64,000 bases of DNA from Oegoconia quadripuncta (GCA_949316235.1 OX438758.1:9147731-9211730); one strand, 5' to 3'. Shown: positions 11,416-21,500, counted from the first letter of the stretch. Translations and numbers: made by a program. The notes: a model not told the origin generated them from the letters alone.

Positions 11416-11420
11416 CACAA

Positions 11421-11906
11421 TCACTAGAAACACTTATAGATAGTCAACTAATGTTCACGAGGCGGGAGTTAACGAAAAGAAAAAAGTCAGAGACCTAAGT
11501 AGTGGTTTTTGACTTGAAATTTAAAAATATTTAATGATTTCCTTTTCCGAAGCGGTAGTACGTAGTTTGGGCATACTGATGGACAATTAAATGCTGATGC
11601 CCTGTTCACATAAGAACAGGCTGTGAAAATGCTACTATACTGGACATAAGCCTCGCATGGAGCGATATACTTCGCTTTCGCAGATTATATCTAGGAGGTC
11701 CGGAGCAATGAAGCTGCTGCCCATTACTGGTCTGTGTTGTTATGCTCACGATAGTTTAAGAGGGTTGGTTCTATTCTACTTTATTATACTCTATGTATAA
11801 CTATACATATTTGTAGGTACTAGATGTAAGAAATAATATAGGGAGGTCGATGCAAAGCCGTAGGGGGGTGATATTTGAAGAATTTAGGACATTTTAAGTC
11901 AAACTT
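11421..11906. other. Unassigned sequence
   Basis: No recognised feature. Confidence 0.4.
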
Positions 11907-11909
11907 CAG

Positions 11910-12089
11910 GAGCATCGGTAGCTCAGCAGTTAAGATGCGGTCTCCCAATTTGGTAGGTTCAGGTTCGATTCACAGGCAGGCTATGTACCATTGAGTTTTA
12001 AATTTAATTTAATTACTTATGAGCATTTATCCGACTGCTCCTAAAAGGTGAAGGAAATAACATCGTGAAGAAACCTGCATATGCCTGAG
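11910..12089 (+). repeat. SINE-C copy with tRNA-like head
   Basis: The head GCATCGGTAGCTCAGCAGTT carries an A-box-like segment. GGTTCAGGTTCGATTC near 11960 is the B box. The body continues TTTAAATTTAATTTAATTAC and AACATCGTGAAGAAACCTGC. The 3' block with the (GAT)n tail is missing: a minus-strand SINE-B fragment begins where it should continue. Confidence 0.75.
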
Positions 12090-12290
12090 ATTTTTTTTTA
12101 TTAATACATACACGTACTTCCATACTTATTTTTATTTAAACGTTCTGGAAAATGAAAACATCCATAACTCGGGTATACATATTCATTTTCATCACACATA
12201 TTATATGCCCCTAGTGGGATACGCACCCGCGACCTCTTGACAATAGCGGTTAGAGCCATTAACCACTACACCAATCAGGTCATGAAATTG
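12090..12290 (-). repeat. SINE-B fragment
   Basis: The plus strand shows ACATCCATAACTCGGGTATA, ATGCCCCTAGTGGGATACG and CACTACACCAATCAGGTCA, the complement of the SINE-B head and adjoining body. The B box is mutated. Confidence 0.65.
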
Positions 12291-12470
12291 ACACGAACCT
12301 AATAGATTGGGAGAATTAATGACGACCTCCGCAGTGTTGTTTCAAACCTCGTCTGCCACTAAGGTCTGAATTCCAGAACCATGTTCAAGTCTTGATATTG
12401 CTTAAAGTAATTGAAAAGTAATAGATGAATTAACATTTTTGTGGCGAGACGGACATTGTAATTATACAAA

Positions 12471-12720
12471 TTTTTACCCGACTGGAGTACCGAAAGGAGG
12501 GTAATGTTTTTCGAGTGTATGTATGAATGTCCGCTCCTTTGGCGCATCCTGTAGCCTAAACGGTTATGGACCGATTTCGAAGTGCATGGGTCGTCCGTCA
12601 GATTCGTCTTGGTACCCGAAGTGTCATAGGATACATTTTATGGTAAAAAATTCAACATGGCGTCCGCAAAATACAAATTATTATGTCGAATTTTTGTTTT
12701 TAAATACTTAAATAGTTATT
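12471..12720 (+). repeat. Dispersed repeat G, copy 1
   Basis: Starts TTTTTACCCGACTGGAGTAC and continues GTTTTTCGAGTGTATGTATG, CTGTAGCCTAAACGG, TTTTATGGTAAAAAATTCAA and CATGGCGTCCGC. The same order recurs inverted at 13728-13953 and, interrupted by two insertions, at 53355-54203. It is non-coding here and its class is unknown. Confidence 0.65.
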
Positions 12721-12795
12721 CAGTTATATTAACCAAAGTCCGTTTCGATATCTGCGGTCGGGAACGAATTTTTCTAAATTGTCTTGAGTCTGGAT

Positions 12796-13272
12796 TGTTC
12801 GATAAATAAGTAGGACTGTATATAAATGATGACTGGTTAGAGGCCCCCCCAAATAGTATAGGACCAAAGTATCTCTACATTCACACAATATCTAATTCTA
12901 GTAGCCCATACCTGATGGCAATTATTGCTGTGATCATGGTTTGCCGGCCGGCATGAGAGAAATCAGCTAGTCCTCCTGTGTTGCTCTCGACACTAACTAT
13001 AATATCTTGAACGCTGCACTACCCGCACTTATTGTGTTATTGGTTAATAGTAGTCCATCAAAGATTAGATATTATTTTGAATATTCCAAAAAAACATGAA
13101 AAAAGCTCCGCCGAACCTCGAACGTGCTAACCCAAACTGCCCGTGAAAAACTGCAGTTGGCGCTCGAAAATAGCGCGTGCATTTCACCAATCAGCGCGTT
13201 GGGTCAATGACATGCTAAGCGAGCGGGACCCTTCGAATATAAATATAATGCAAATCCAGAGATGCTTGGACA
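12796..13272 (-). mobile_element. Solo LTR of the BEL/Pao family
   Basis: The complement matches the LTR of the element at 16328-23005 over its whole length with scattered changes and small indels. It starts TGTTCGATAAATAAGTAGG and ends GATGCTTGGACA, the reverse complement of the LTR ends. The 5-bp flanks 12791-12795 and 13273-13277 are both TGGAT, a target-site duplication. With no internal region left, this is a solo LTR made by LTR-LTR recombination. It is clearly older than the intact element. Its splice-donor-like GT (CAGGTATGG on the element strand) is kept. Confidence 0.9.
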
Positions 13273-13277
13273 TGGAT

Positions 13278-13727
13278 GTTCAGGGGTAGGTAATGTTTTT
13301 ACTTGGTACCGTATAACTATCCTAGTTTCAGCTTCTAGTTAACTATTTAAAATACTTATTGGAACTATACGTGACGATCGAACTCGATACTTCGCCAGGT
13401 TCCCGTTTTTATTCCAAGCCTATATTGTGCATCGATTATACATCGTGGCTTGTCCAAGGTGGCAGTTAGGTATTCGCGAAATGAAACTGTCCATACCTAA
13501 TTAGCTTGATCTTAACGATACGCAGGAGTTATGGCGACGAGTCTCATCCATATCAAGATACACGAAAAAAGCAGATCTCAAAATGGCATGACCCAAATAA
13601 TTAGACGTATAAATCATCCTTCGAATAATATTTATGAAGCAACACAATCGGGTGGTCGACAAAGGATCAGTACAAAGAAAGCTAAGCGATTATTTTCTTA
13701 TTACGAGAACTGCTGAGCTAAGCTAGG
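13278..13727. other. Unassigned sequence
   Basis: Lies between the solo LTR and inverted repeat G; nothing recognised. A 61-codon open frame at 13531-13716 has no family signature. Confidence 0.4.
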
Positions 13728-13953
13728 CTATTTAAGTATTTAAAAGCAAAAAATCCGACAGCTTATTTTATATTTTGCAGACGCCATGTTGGATTTTTTA
13801 CCAATAATGTATCCTATGACACTCCAGGTATCCAGACGAATCTAACGAATCTAAAGCAGTTTAGGCTAAAATAAGGCGCCAAAAGAATGGACATACATAC
13901 ATGCATACACTCAAAAATATTACCATTCTTTCTTGGGCAGTCGGGTTTTTTCT
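13728..13953 (-). repeat. Dispersed repeat G, copy 2, inverted
   Basis: TATTTAAGTATTTAAAAGC through GACGCCATGTTGG and TAGGCTAAAATAAGGCGCC to TTGGGCAGTCGGGTTTTTT: the complement of 12471-12720. The two copies face each other across about 1 kb that includes the solo LTR. Confidence 0.65.
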
Positions 13954-13959
13954 ATGCAC

Positions 13960-14087
13960 AACGAATTAGCACTTGACCTCAATCACACCTGATGTTAAGT
14001 GTGATTGTGAAGCCGAAAATGGTAACGTACTGACCCGGAAACTCCATCTTATTTGGGGGACTGGCTAATATTAACATTGCTGTTTGG
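13960..14087 (-). repeat. SINE-A fragment, left arm of an inverted pair
   Basis: The plus strand reads TGACCTCAATCACACCTGAT, then CTGACCCGGAAACTCC, then GGGGGACTGGCTA: the complement of the SINE-A 3' half. It joins the plus-oriented copy at 14088 inside the CAATGTT...GGCGGCA region. Confidence 0.7.
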
Positions 14088-14271
14088 CGGCACCATCTTA
14101 TCTAAATCTGCCGCCAAATAGCAATGTTAAAAGCATTGATGTATTCCGGTTGTCAGAGATGAGATAGCCAGTCCTCCAAATAGAGTGGGGTTTCCGGGTC
14201 AGTACGCTTCCACCTTCGGCATCATTTTCACTTAACACCAGGTGCAATTGAGGACAAGTTGTGCATAAAAA
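14088..14271 (+). repeat. SINE-A fragment, right arm of an inverted pair
   Basis: CCATCTTATCTAAATCTGCC through TTCCGGTTGTCAGAGATGAG and GGTCAGTACGCTTCCACC to the end GTTGTGCATAAAAAA. It lacks the tRNA-like head. Together with 13960-14087 it would fold into a long imperfect hairpin. Confidence 0.75.
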
Positions 14272-14516
14272 ATATTCTATATTGCATAGAAGAAAAAAGA
14301 TACAGGTACAAAAGTAATGTACAGAGGTGAGCTTATGGTGCTTACATTAAAAATCTTATCTACAATCAAGGGATACTAGATCAATCATACTACAAATACG
14401 TGAAACCAGTATTTCGTAATAGTAAATAAGTACTACGATTAATAATTGAGTCAGACGCGGATAGGACTAGAGACTATTTGTGTCCAGTGCTACCCTAAGA
14501 TCTAACTAATATTATA

Positions 14517-14702
14517 CATATGAAAGTTTGGATTTTTGTTTCTTTGTTTATATATTTGTTGCTCAATCACGGCGAACATATACCCTGGATTAAAACATAG
14601 GATATTTTTATGCGGATAAAGTGAGTAGTTCCCGCGGGATAAACAAATTTCCGCGATAAAGTTATTCCTCGCAGGTGAAGCCGCGGCGGAAAGCTAGTGG
14701 TA
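14517..14702 (-). mobile_element. RTE-like LINE 3' tail
   Basis: The plus strand has ATGAAAGTTTGGATTTTTG..., AACATAGGATATTTTTATGC, CCCGCGGGATAAAC and GAAGCCGCGGCGGAAAGCTA. Its complement begins TAGCTTTCCGCCGCGGCTTC, the hallmark 3' region of RTE-type elements in insects. Non-coding. Confidence 0.6.
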
Positions 14703-15383
14703 CCGTAAGTCCTTACTATTTTATATCTTAGCTTCATTTCTGGACCACACGCTTAATCGGCAGGTGATGTTAATTTAAAGCCCAAGACGCAACTCACGTG
14801 TAAATAATCACTTCATATTATAAATAAAAGTGGTTAAGGTACCCCCATACAGTTCATAATAAACCTTATAGTTGGTCGCGTACCGTTAACAGTAAATTCT
14901 AAATAATTACATTATTAAATTTCGAAATAGTTATTTGCAAGATTAATGTCCGGTGAGCGGTGTTTAGAACTTAATGAGACTAATTTGTTTAGTTTTTGTT
15001 CACAAGTAATATGGTATCGACTTTTCTTGATTAATGGGGCTTATAGGTATGTAATTATGGTACCACCCTTACTACGCATTACTTATAATGTGAAATTATG
15101 TACCCACTCGTAAACTTGTTCATATATTAATAAAGCAAAAATAAATTACCCTGTCGGCGATTAGTTCCCAGTCTTAATTTTCCGACGTAAGTAGTATTTA
15201 TCCGGCTATAAGTATAGAAATATGTCACCGAATTGCGCCATATCTCAAACAGCCTATATTTATTTATTTAACACTATTGCATATAAGCATACACATTAAA
15301 CAGACACAATAAACATACCAGGTCAATATTAAAAATATACAAAAGGCGAACCTATCTCTATATATAGTCCAGTAAGGATACAT
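14703..15383. other. Unassigned A+T-rich sequence
   Basis: No recognisable repeat end or coding region. Confidence 0.4.
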
Positions 15384-15703
15384 CGCCTCCGTGGCTCAAT
15401 GTAAACACCATTGGGTTTACGATTCGGAGATCGCGGGTTCGATCCCCAGCGGGGTACATGTTTAAGTACTCAGTTTGGTTGGTGATAGGGCATTTTAAAT
15501 GTCCGCCTGGCTAGTTACCACCATCTTATCTAAATCTGCGGTCAAGCAGCAATGTTAATAGCATTGTTGTGTTAGCATAGATAAGATAGCCAGTCCCCCA
15601 AATGTGTTGGGGTTTCCGGGTCAGTACGCTTCCACTTCGACCTCATCTTCACTTAACATCAGGTGTGATTGAGGTCAAGTACCAACCCGTTGTGCATAAA
15701 AAC
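15384..15703 (+). repeat. SINE-A, near full length
   Basis: The tRNA-like head begins CGCCTCCGTGGCTCAATG (A-box part) and has GGTTCGATCCCC as B box. It is followed by the body (GTCCGCCTGGCTAG, ACCACCATCTTATCTAAATC, GGTCAGTACGCTTCCAC) and the 3' end CCCGTTGTGCATAAAAA. This is the reference copy for the family in this window. Internal pol III promoters like these normally drive SINE transcription. Confidence 0.85.
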
Positions 15704-15716
15704 ACACTTTTAACGT

Positions 15717-15880
15717 CCTATAATTTTAAAGGCCGTGATTTTTTGCACATGGATAGAGTAGTAGCTGTCAGTGATAGGATAAAAATGTTTTCTAATAAAT
15801 AGGTAGATTTCATTAGATATAGTATAGCTATTTAGTAATAAAACATAGAATATATGATTAAAAGTACCATTGTGAATTTC
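15717..15880. repeat. Unclassified dispersed repeat H, copy 2
   Basis: Partner of 797-962; same start and internal blocks. It follows immediately on the SINE-A 3' end. Confidence 0.6.
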
Positions 15881-16322
15881 ATTATGTCGTCGGAGAATAT
15901 AGTATTTAAGTGTGTACCACTTCGGATAATATCATTTGGAAGAATCTAGTATCTAAGATACAGGCCAGGCCTAGTTTAGATACTAGCATTACTTACGATA
16001 ATTAGAAAGTACACTACTAATTAAATAAGTTCACAGTTTAAGTGGTCGCATCAATTTCTTGTGCATGTTGTAAGATTTTAGTTCTACCCACTTTAGTTTT
16101 ATATATATATTACAATTGTGTTAACTGTGTACCATTAAGCATTAACTGTGTACCATTAAGAATGAATAAACTAATTATTATTATTATAATTATTATTATA
16201 GTTAGAGCTCCTGTAGCCATTTTCAAAAAAAATTGATCAATAACTTCTTTAAATTTATAAAAAAATTCACCGAGGGCAAATTATTACGACTCATAAATCA
16301 ATTTTTAGAAAATATAGAGTAG
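15881..16322. other. Flank of the LTR element; small tandem repeats
   Basis: Contains a 21-bp unit (TTAACTGTGTACCATTAAGC...) present twice at 16121-16162 and a TTA-rich run at about 16173-16200. Otherwise unassigned. Confidence 0.6.
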
Positions 16323-16327
16323 CTATG
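16323..16327. repeat. Target-site duplication, left (CTATG)
   Basis: CTATG just outside the left LTR matches CTATG at 23006-23010 just outside the right LTR. Five base pairs is a usual length for BEL/Pao integration. Confidence 0.92.
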
Positions 16328-16354
16328 TGTTCAAGCATCTCTGGATTTGCATTG

Positions 16355-16363
16355 TATTTATAT
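16355..16363 (+). promoter_or_regulatory. TATA-like element in the 5' LTR
   Basis: TATTTATAT lies 27 bp into the LTR. It is followed by G+C-rich sequence and may position transcription start. It is a sequence match only; the start site is not determined. Confidence 0.4.
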
Positions 16364-16704
16364 TCGAAAGGCCCCGCGACACAATGGCTCGCTTGGAATT
16401 GCATGTCATTGGCCCAACGCGCTGATTGGTGAAATGCGCGCGCTATTCTCGAGCGCCATCTGCAGTTTTTCACGGGCAGTTTGGCGTTAGCTCGTTCGGA
16501 CTTCGGCGGAGCTTTTTTCATGTGTTTTTGGATTGTTAAAACCTAACTAATCTTCGGTGGACTACTATTAGGTAACCGATAACACAATAAGTGCGTGCAG
16601 TGCAACGTTGAATATCTTATCGTCAGTGTCGAGAGCAACACAGGAGGACTTGCTGATTTCTCTCATGCCGGCCGGCAAACCATGATCACAGCAATGATTG
16701 CCAT

Positions 16705-16713
16705 CAGGTAAGG
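16705..16713 (+). promoter_or_regulatory. Splice-donor-like site in the LTR
   Basis: CAGGTAAGG is a textbook 5' splice site (CAG/GTAAG). It lies upstream of gag in the leader. The older solo LTR keeps the GT (CAGGTATGG on the element strand). No matching acceptor was identified. Confidence 0.35.
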
Positions 16714-16829
16714 GCTACTAGAATTGGATATCGTGTTGATGTAGAGATGCTTTGGTACTATACTATTTGGGGGGGCCTCTAACCAGTCACCATTTATTAT
16801 ACAGTCCTACTTATTTATCGAACATATTT

Positions 16830-16846
16830 TGGTCCATTCGTCGCAC
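16830..16846 (+). promoter_or_regulatory. Candidate primer-binding site
   Basis: TGGTCCATTCGTCGCAC begins with the TGG that pairs with the CCA end of a tRNA and lies 5 nt after the left LTR, the usual place for minus-strand DNA priming. I could not match it confidently to one insect tRNA. Confidence 0.55.
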
Positions 16847-17050
16847 GGATAGGTACCTACCTATCGGCCGGTCATTTGATAATTTTACTTAAATACATAT
16901 CTAAAGCGGGCTTATTTAGCCAATAACTTAATTTAATTTCCTGAATGCATCCGGTTTTGCATTAATTCAATAAGATTAATATTGTTATTGATATAAAAAA
17001 AATTGTACCAGTTTTTTTTGTTCTCGTTATTTCTTTTTTGGAAATTCAAA

Positions 17051-18538
17051 ATGGCGAAAATTTTTACAACGAAATTCAAAATAGAATACGAATGGTTCTT
17101 GGATTCAGTACAAATGATACATTCTAATGATTATAACTCGGGGGTGCTATCAGCTCGGTTCAGAAAATTAGATGATCATCACTCAAAGCTTTTGTTGGCG
17201 TATGAAAATATATTAAATGAAATATCGAATGAAGACGATGTCGCTATCTACAAGGAACAGTTTAAAAAGGCGGATATTTGTTATAATGAGCTCGAAGCTC
17301 TTTCGTCAAAATTTTATGATCAGGACGGATCTTATCCCACCACAGAAAGCGCTTCTTATTCTCGATTACCCGTATTGGATTTACCACGTTTTGATGGTGA
17401 CCTTTTTGAATGGTACAGTTTCATCAGTCTATACAATTCGCTAGTATTATCGAGAAAAGACCTATCAAAGACTGAAAAATTTCACTATTTATTTTCTCAT
17501 GTACATAAAGAACCACGTACGTTGATACAGCATCTCTCTATGATCGATGAATCCCTGGACATAGCTTTAGAGATTTTAAAATCGCGATTTGAAAACAAAC
17601 GCATGTTAATCGACCGGCATATATCGCGAATTCTCAATTTGCCAATTTTGTCAAATACTCGGAACCTGCGTATGGATATATTAAATCCTTTACTTGAGTC
17701 AACACGCTCTCTAAAGAATCTAGGTATTCCCATTGATGAGTGGAGTTACATACTCTTATATATCAGCCTTACCAAGTTACCAATAGAAATTAAAAGTCGT
17801 TTTGAACAAAGATATGGCGGCATAAAGAATGAACTTCCTAAATTCAACATTTTAATTGATTTTTTACAGAACGAATGTCATTTCATTGACACGGCCAATT
17901 ATTCCAATTCTGGCAACAATAATAATTACGATCGCGCTAGAAAAGTAGATCGCGTCGTAGGTAAAAGTTCACAGGAGGTCACGGATGCGCGTGATAAGCT
18001 GCGCAATAATAAAGGGTGCGCGTTCTGTTCGGGAACAACGCATACAATAAATGAATGTTTTAAATTTAATAATTGTTCACGTGAAGATCGTCGTCAATGG
18101 GTCAGATCGCATAACCTGTGTTTTCGTTGTTTCGGAAACCATTCGGCTGTATCATGTAATCGAAACATTGCCTGTGCATTTTGCGGTAATATGGGCCACA
18201 ATAAATTAATCTGCACCATGCCATCGTTGTCTCGTGACGAGATACCTGTTACCAACAATGGTAATACGTATCCCTACGGAAATGTAAAACGTCATGTATC
18301 AGTCGGTTTAGTGGAGGGTGAACCCTATGATGACCACCAATATCATTATTCAGATAACCAATGCAATCGGTGCACACTAGCTAAGCGCACAGACTATAAC
18401 GACGGCGACGTAGTGCATGAAGTACGTGGCGGACGCGGCGATTATTTCGACCGCCCTACGGTTTTGCCACCATCCACAGCTACTGGCACGGGCGCTGCTC
18501 CCGCGTCGTGTGAACGTAACGAACTTCACTCTGATTAG
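17051..18538 (+). CDS. gag: Gag protein of the BEL/Pao element
   Basis: A 495-residue frame from the ATG at 17051, which has AAA before ATGG, a fair insect start context. An in-frame ATG at 17003 would add 16 mostly hydrophobic residues and is less likely. The LPxFDGD..EW motif at residues 108-121 is the signature of the BEL/Pao Gag (DUF1759-like) region. Three CCHC zinc knuckles follow at about 323-336, 357-369 and 375-388, with spacings C-x2-C-x4-H-x4-C, C-x2-C-x3-H-x4-C and C-x2-C-x4-H-x4-C. Gag would form the virus-like particle and bind RNA. The frame ends at a UAG (18536-18538) and continues in the same frame into pol, so the UAG probably acts as a leaky stop. The acidic and glycine-rich tail after residue 400 is less conserved. 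Confidence 0.93.
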   Translation: MAKIFTTKFKIEYEWFLDSVQMIHSNDYNSGVLSARFRKLDDHHSKLLLAYENILNEISNEDDVAIYKEQFKKADICYNELEALSSKFYDQDGSYPTTESASYSRLPVLDLPRFDGDLFEWYSFISLYNSLVLSRKDLSKTEKFHYLFSHVHKEPRTLIQHLSMIDESLDIALEILKSRFENKRMLIDRHISRILNLPILSNTRNLRMDILNPLLESTRSLKNLGIPIDEWSYILLYISLTKLPIEIKSRFEQRYGGIKNELPKFNILIDFLQNECHFIDTANYSNSGNNNNYDRARKVDRVVGKSSQEVTDARDKLRNNKGCAFCSGTTHTINECFKFNNCSREDRRQWVRSHNLCFRCFGNHSAVSCNRNIACAFCGNMGHNKLICTMPSLSRDEIPVTNNGNTYPYGNVKRHVSVGLVEGEPYDDHQYHYSDNQCNRCTLAKRTDYNDGDVVHEVRGGRGDYFDRPTVLPPSTATGTGAAPASCERNELHSD

Positions 18539-18544
18539 CAATTA
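18536..18544 (+). promoter_or_regulatory. Putative readthrough stop between gag and pol
   Basis: TAG CAA TTA: the gag stop is followed by the hexamer that fits the UAG-CAR-YYA rule for efficient readthrough, the context known from tobacco mosaic virus. Frame +0 stays open from 18539 to 22471, and residues matching the first strand of the family's protease (around ILPTVIVYVE) are encoded before any ATG. Hence pol needs suppression of this codon, or some other bypass. I infer the mechanism from sequence; efficiency is unknown. Confidence 0.75.
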
Positions 18545-21500
18545 ATTAGGAACAGTAATGTCGCCTCGGTCTCGGTACCTAAACTTTCCGAAAACGTAAT
18601 ATTACCTACTGTTATTGTGTATGTTGAATCGGTTCGTGGAGATTTTTTTCCGTGTAGGGCGTTATTAGATTCTGGTTCACAAGTAACTGTTATTCGAAGC
18701 GATCTCGTCAATTTATTAGAATTGAAACGACATTACTGTTCCACGCCTATATCGGGCATCGGCGGCGGCGGTACGACTTCCAAACTTAGTGATAGTGTGG
18801 TTTGTTTTAATTTTCGGTCTAACAATTCGGATTTGTTATCGGTTTCGGCGGTTGTTCTTAAGACACCAACAAATTATATTTCACATCGGCTCGGTATTTC
18901 GGATAAAGTACATATTTCGGATTACGGGTTTTCACACTTGTCTCGAATTGATGTAATTTTCGGATGTGACATTTTAGGTGAAATATTGCGAGGCAGCAAA
19001 GTAGCTCTTAAACCAGAAGGCATGTTTGCCTTAGATACTATTTTTGATTTTTCAATTTTCGGTCCCAAAGGGGGAACATATGCGGAATGTTCGGATATTC
19101 GGTCGGACTCAGTTAACAATCGGTTAAATAATGTTGTCTCTAATGTTACACTCGTTGAGGCTATAGAAAAATTTTGGAACTCGGAAGAACCGCCTTCGGA
19201 TATTATCAAGGATCCTGTGGATATTGAATGTGAACATTTATTCATAAGTACTACAACACGCGGCTCGGACGGAAAATATACGGTACGATTGCCGTTGTTA
19301 CCAGAGCGTCCGCGACTAGGTAATTCAAAGCAAGTAGCTATTCGAAGATTTCGGGCACTCGAAAAGCGTTTTAGTGCACAACCCGATTTTCGGGAAAAAT
19401 ATGTAAAATTCATGACCGAGTATATTGAAATGGGTCATATGAGAAAATCGGATTTTGACATGACCTCTAAGGAAGAGCATTACTTCTTGCCTCATCACGG
19501 GGTCTTTAAAAGTTCGGGCAATACAAATAAAATTCGTGTTGTATTTGATGGAAGTCAGAAAACATCTAATGGGATTTCTTTAAATGATTGTCTTTATTCA
19601 GGAGAGAAACTGCAGAATGATATCACCAAAATTATTTTACATTTTCGATTCCCACGTTTTGTGTTTACAACAGACGTGCGCATGATGTTTCGCCAAACAT
19701 GGATACATCGCGATGATCGTAAATTCCAGTTGATATTGTGGAGAGAAAAACCCTCGGACCCTATTGATGTTTTTGAGCTCACAACCAATACATATGGTTT
19801 AAAACCAAGCCCTTTTATCGCGTTGAGGTGTTTACAGCAATTAGCTATGGACGAAGGCGATATGTATCCCAGAGCAGCCCATATTTTGCGGAATAATTCC
19901 TATGTGGATGATTTAAATGGAGGCGCGGATACCTTACCGGACGCTCTGTGCGCTAGAGATGAACTTATAGCTATAATGCAAACAGCGGGTTGCGAATTAC
20001 GCAAATGGTCCTCCAACGATCGCAGGCTTCTCGTCGGCTTACCTGATGATCATTGTGAAATGCCTCTTAATTTCGATAACGAAGAAAAGTTCGGTTCAAT
20101 TAAAGTTCTCGGTATTCAATGGTCTCCACATACCGATAGTTTTACGTACGAGATAAACACACCACAGGTCCAATGTATAACGCGACGAAGTATACTTTCT
20201 TCTTTAGCCAAATTATTTGACCCACTCGGATGGATATGCCCGGTGGTTTTTCGTGCAAAACTGTTATTGCAATCTCTGCTTAGTAGCAGTGACAAAACTA
20301 TCGAATGGGATGCTCCCGCTCCTGACGAACTCGTTCACAGGTGGCGAGAATTTATTTCGGATTTACAAAATTTAACTCTGTTATCAATACCACGATGTGT
20401 AAAGCCCGTGAAGTCTAAGTCATTTTCGTTGCACGGTTTTTGTGACGGCTCCACAGCGGGGTACGGAGCTGTGGTCTATTTGCGTTCATGTAATAAGGGT
20501 GGTGATGTTTCCATTAAAATTTTGATGGCAAAATCCCGAGTTGCTCCTCACAAGAGTCGGCTTACCATTCCACAGTTAGAATTGAATGGTGCTGTACTAT
20601 TAACAACTCTACTGGGACAGATACACGATAACACATTGAAAGAATTGTCGATTGAAATAGACGAAATTATTGCTTGGTGCGACAGCACAATTGTATTGGC
20701 CTGGTTGAAAACATCTCCGCATAAACTTGAGGTATTTCAGGGGAACAGAGTCTCGAGAGTAGTTAATTCTAAATTAAATATTAATTGGAGACACGTTCCC
20801 AGTGAGCAGAATTGCGCGGATGCAGCTTCACGCGGTACCAGTGCTGCTGAACTAATAAATCATCCCCTTTGGTGGAGCCCAAAGTGGCTTACTGAGTCTA
20901 GTGACAAGTGGCCGGCGATGTCCCCAGAATTTCCTGACAATTTACTACCAGGCATTAAATCGAAATTTGTTGCAAACGTTACTATCACGGAACCTACTTT
21001 CGACTTGACCGAAAGGTACAGTTCATTTGATAAATTGATCAATGTTACAGCTTACATTTTGCGTTTCCATTATAACATTAAACATCCACAATTGCGGCTC
21101 ACAGGCAATGTAACTGTTGTCGAACGCAGAAATGCGATTCTACGATTAGTCCGCTTGGAACAAGTAAAATATTTTGCAGATGAGCTGACCGCTTTGAAGT
21201 CTAAATTACAAATCAAAAGTCATCTTAGCAAATTAAATTTGTTCTTGGATAAAGACAATTTGATTAGGGTAGGTGGTCGGATTAGACATTCGGAATTGCC
21301 TTACAATGCCAAGCACCCATTTTTGCTCCCAGGAAGGTCAGGGTTTGTGGAACTTTTAGTAAGGTATTTCCATCAAACTTATTGTCACGTTGGTGCAAAT
21401 TCATTGGCAGCCATTCTATCGCGAAACTACTGGATTCTCTCAGTTCGACGGCTCACGCGTAGCACAACCTTTAAGTGCATTCAATGCTATCGTGCGCGAC

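Larger units (their letters stand above)
16328..16824 (+). repeat. Left (5') LTR
   Basis: 497 bp, starting TGTTCAAGCATCTC and ending TTATTTATCGAACA. By direct reading it matches 22509-23005 base for base. It contains a TATA-like TATTTATAT (16355-16363), a GTATTATAC-type 3' part, a G-run (GGGGGGG) and a consensus 5' splice site (16705-16713). Open frames on its antisense strand are duplicated in both LTRs and are not genes. Confidence 0.95.

Noticed and set aside
16291..16521. Minus-strand open frame of 76 codons inside the left LTR, with a twin at 22457-22702
   Set aside because: It is antisense to the LTR and appears twice only because the LTR is duplicated. The solo LTR copy breaks it. No protein family is evident.
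17003..17050. Upstream in-frame ATG extending gag by 16 residues
   Set aside because: The extension is mostly hydrophobic and unlike a Gag N-terminus; the ATG at 17051 has a better context. Kept as an alternative only.
18922..19413. 163-codon open frame antisense to pol
   Set aside because: It lies wholly opposite the well-supported pol frame and has no family pattern: a shadow.
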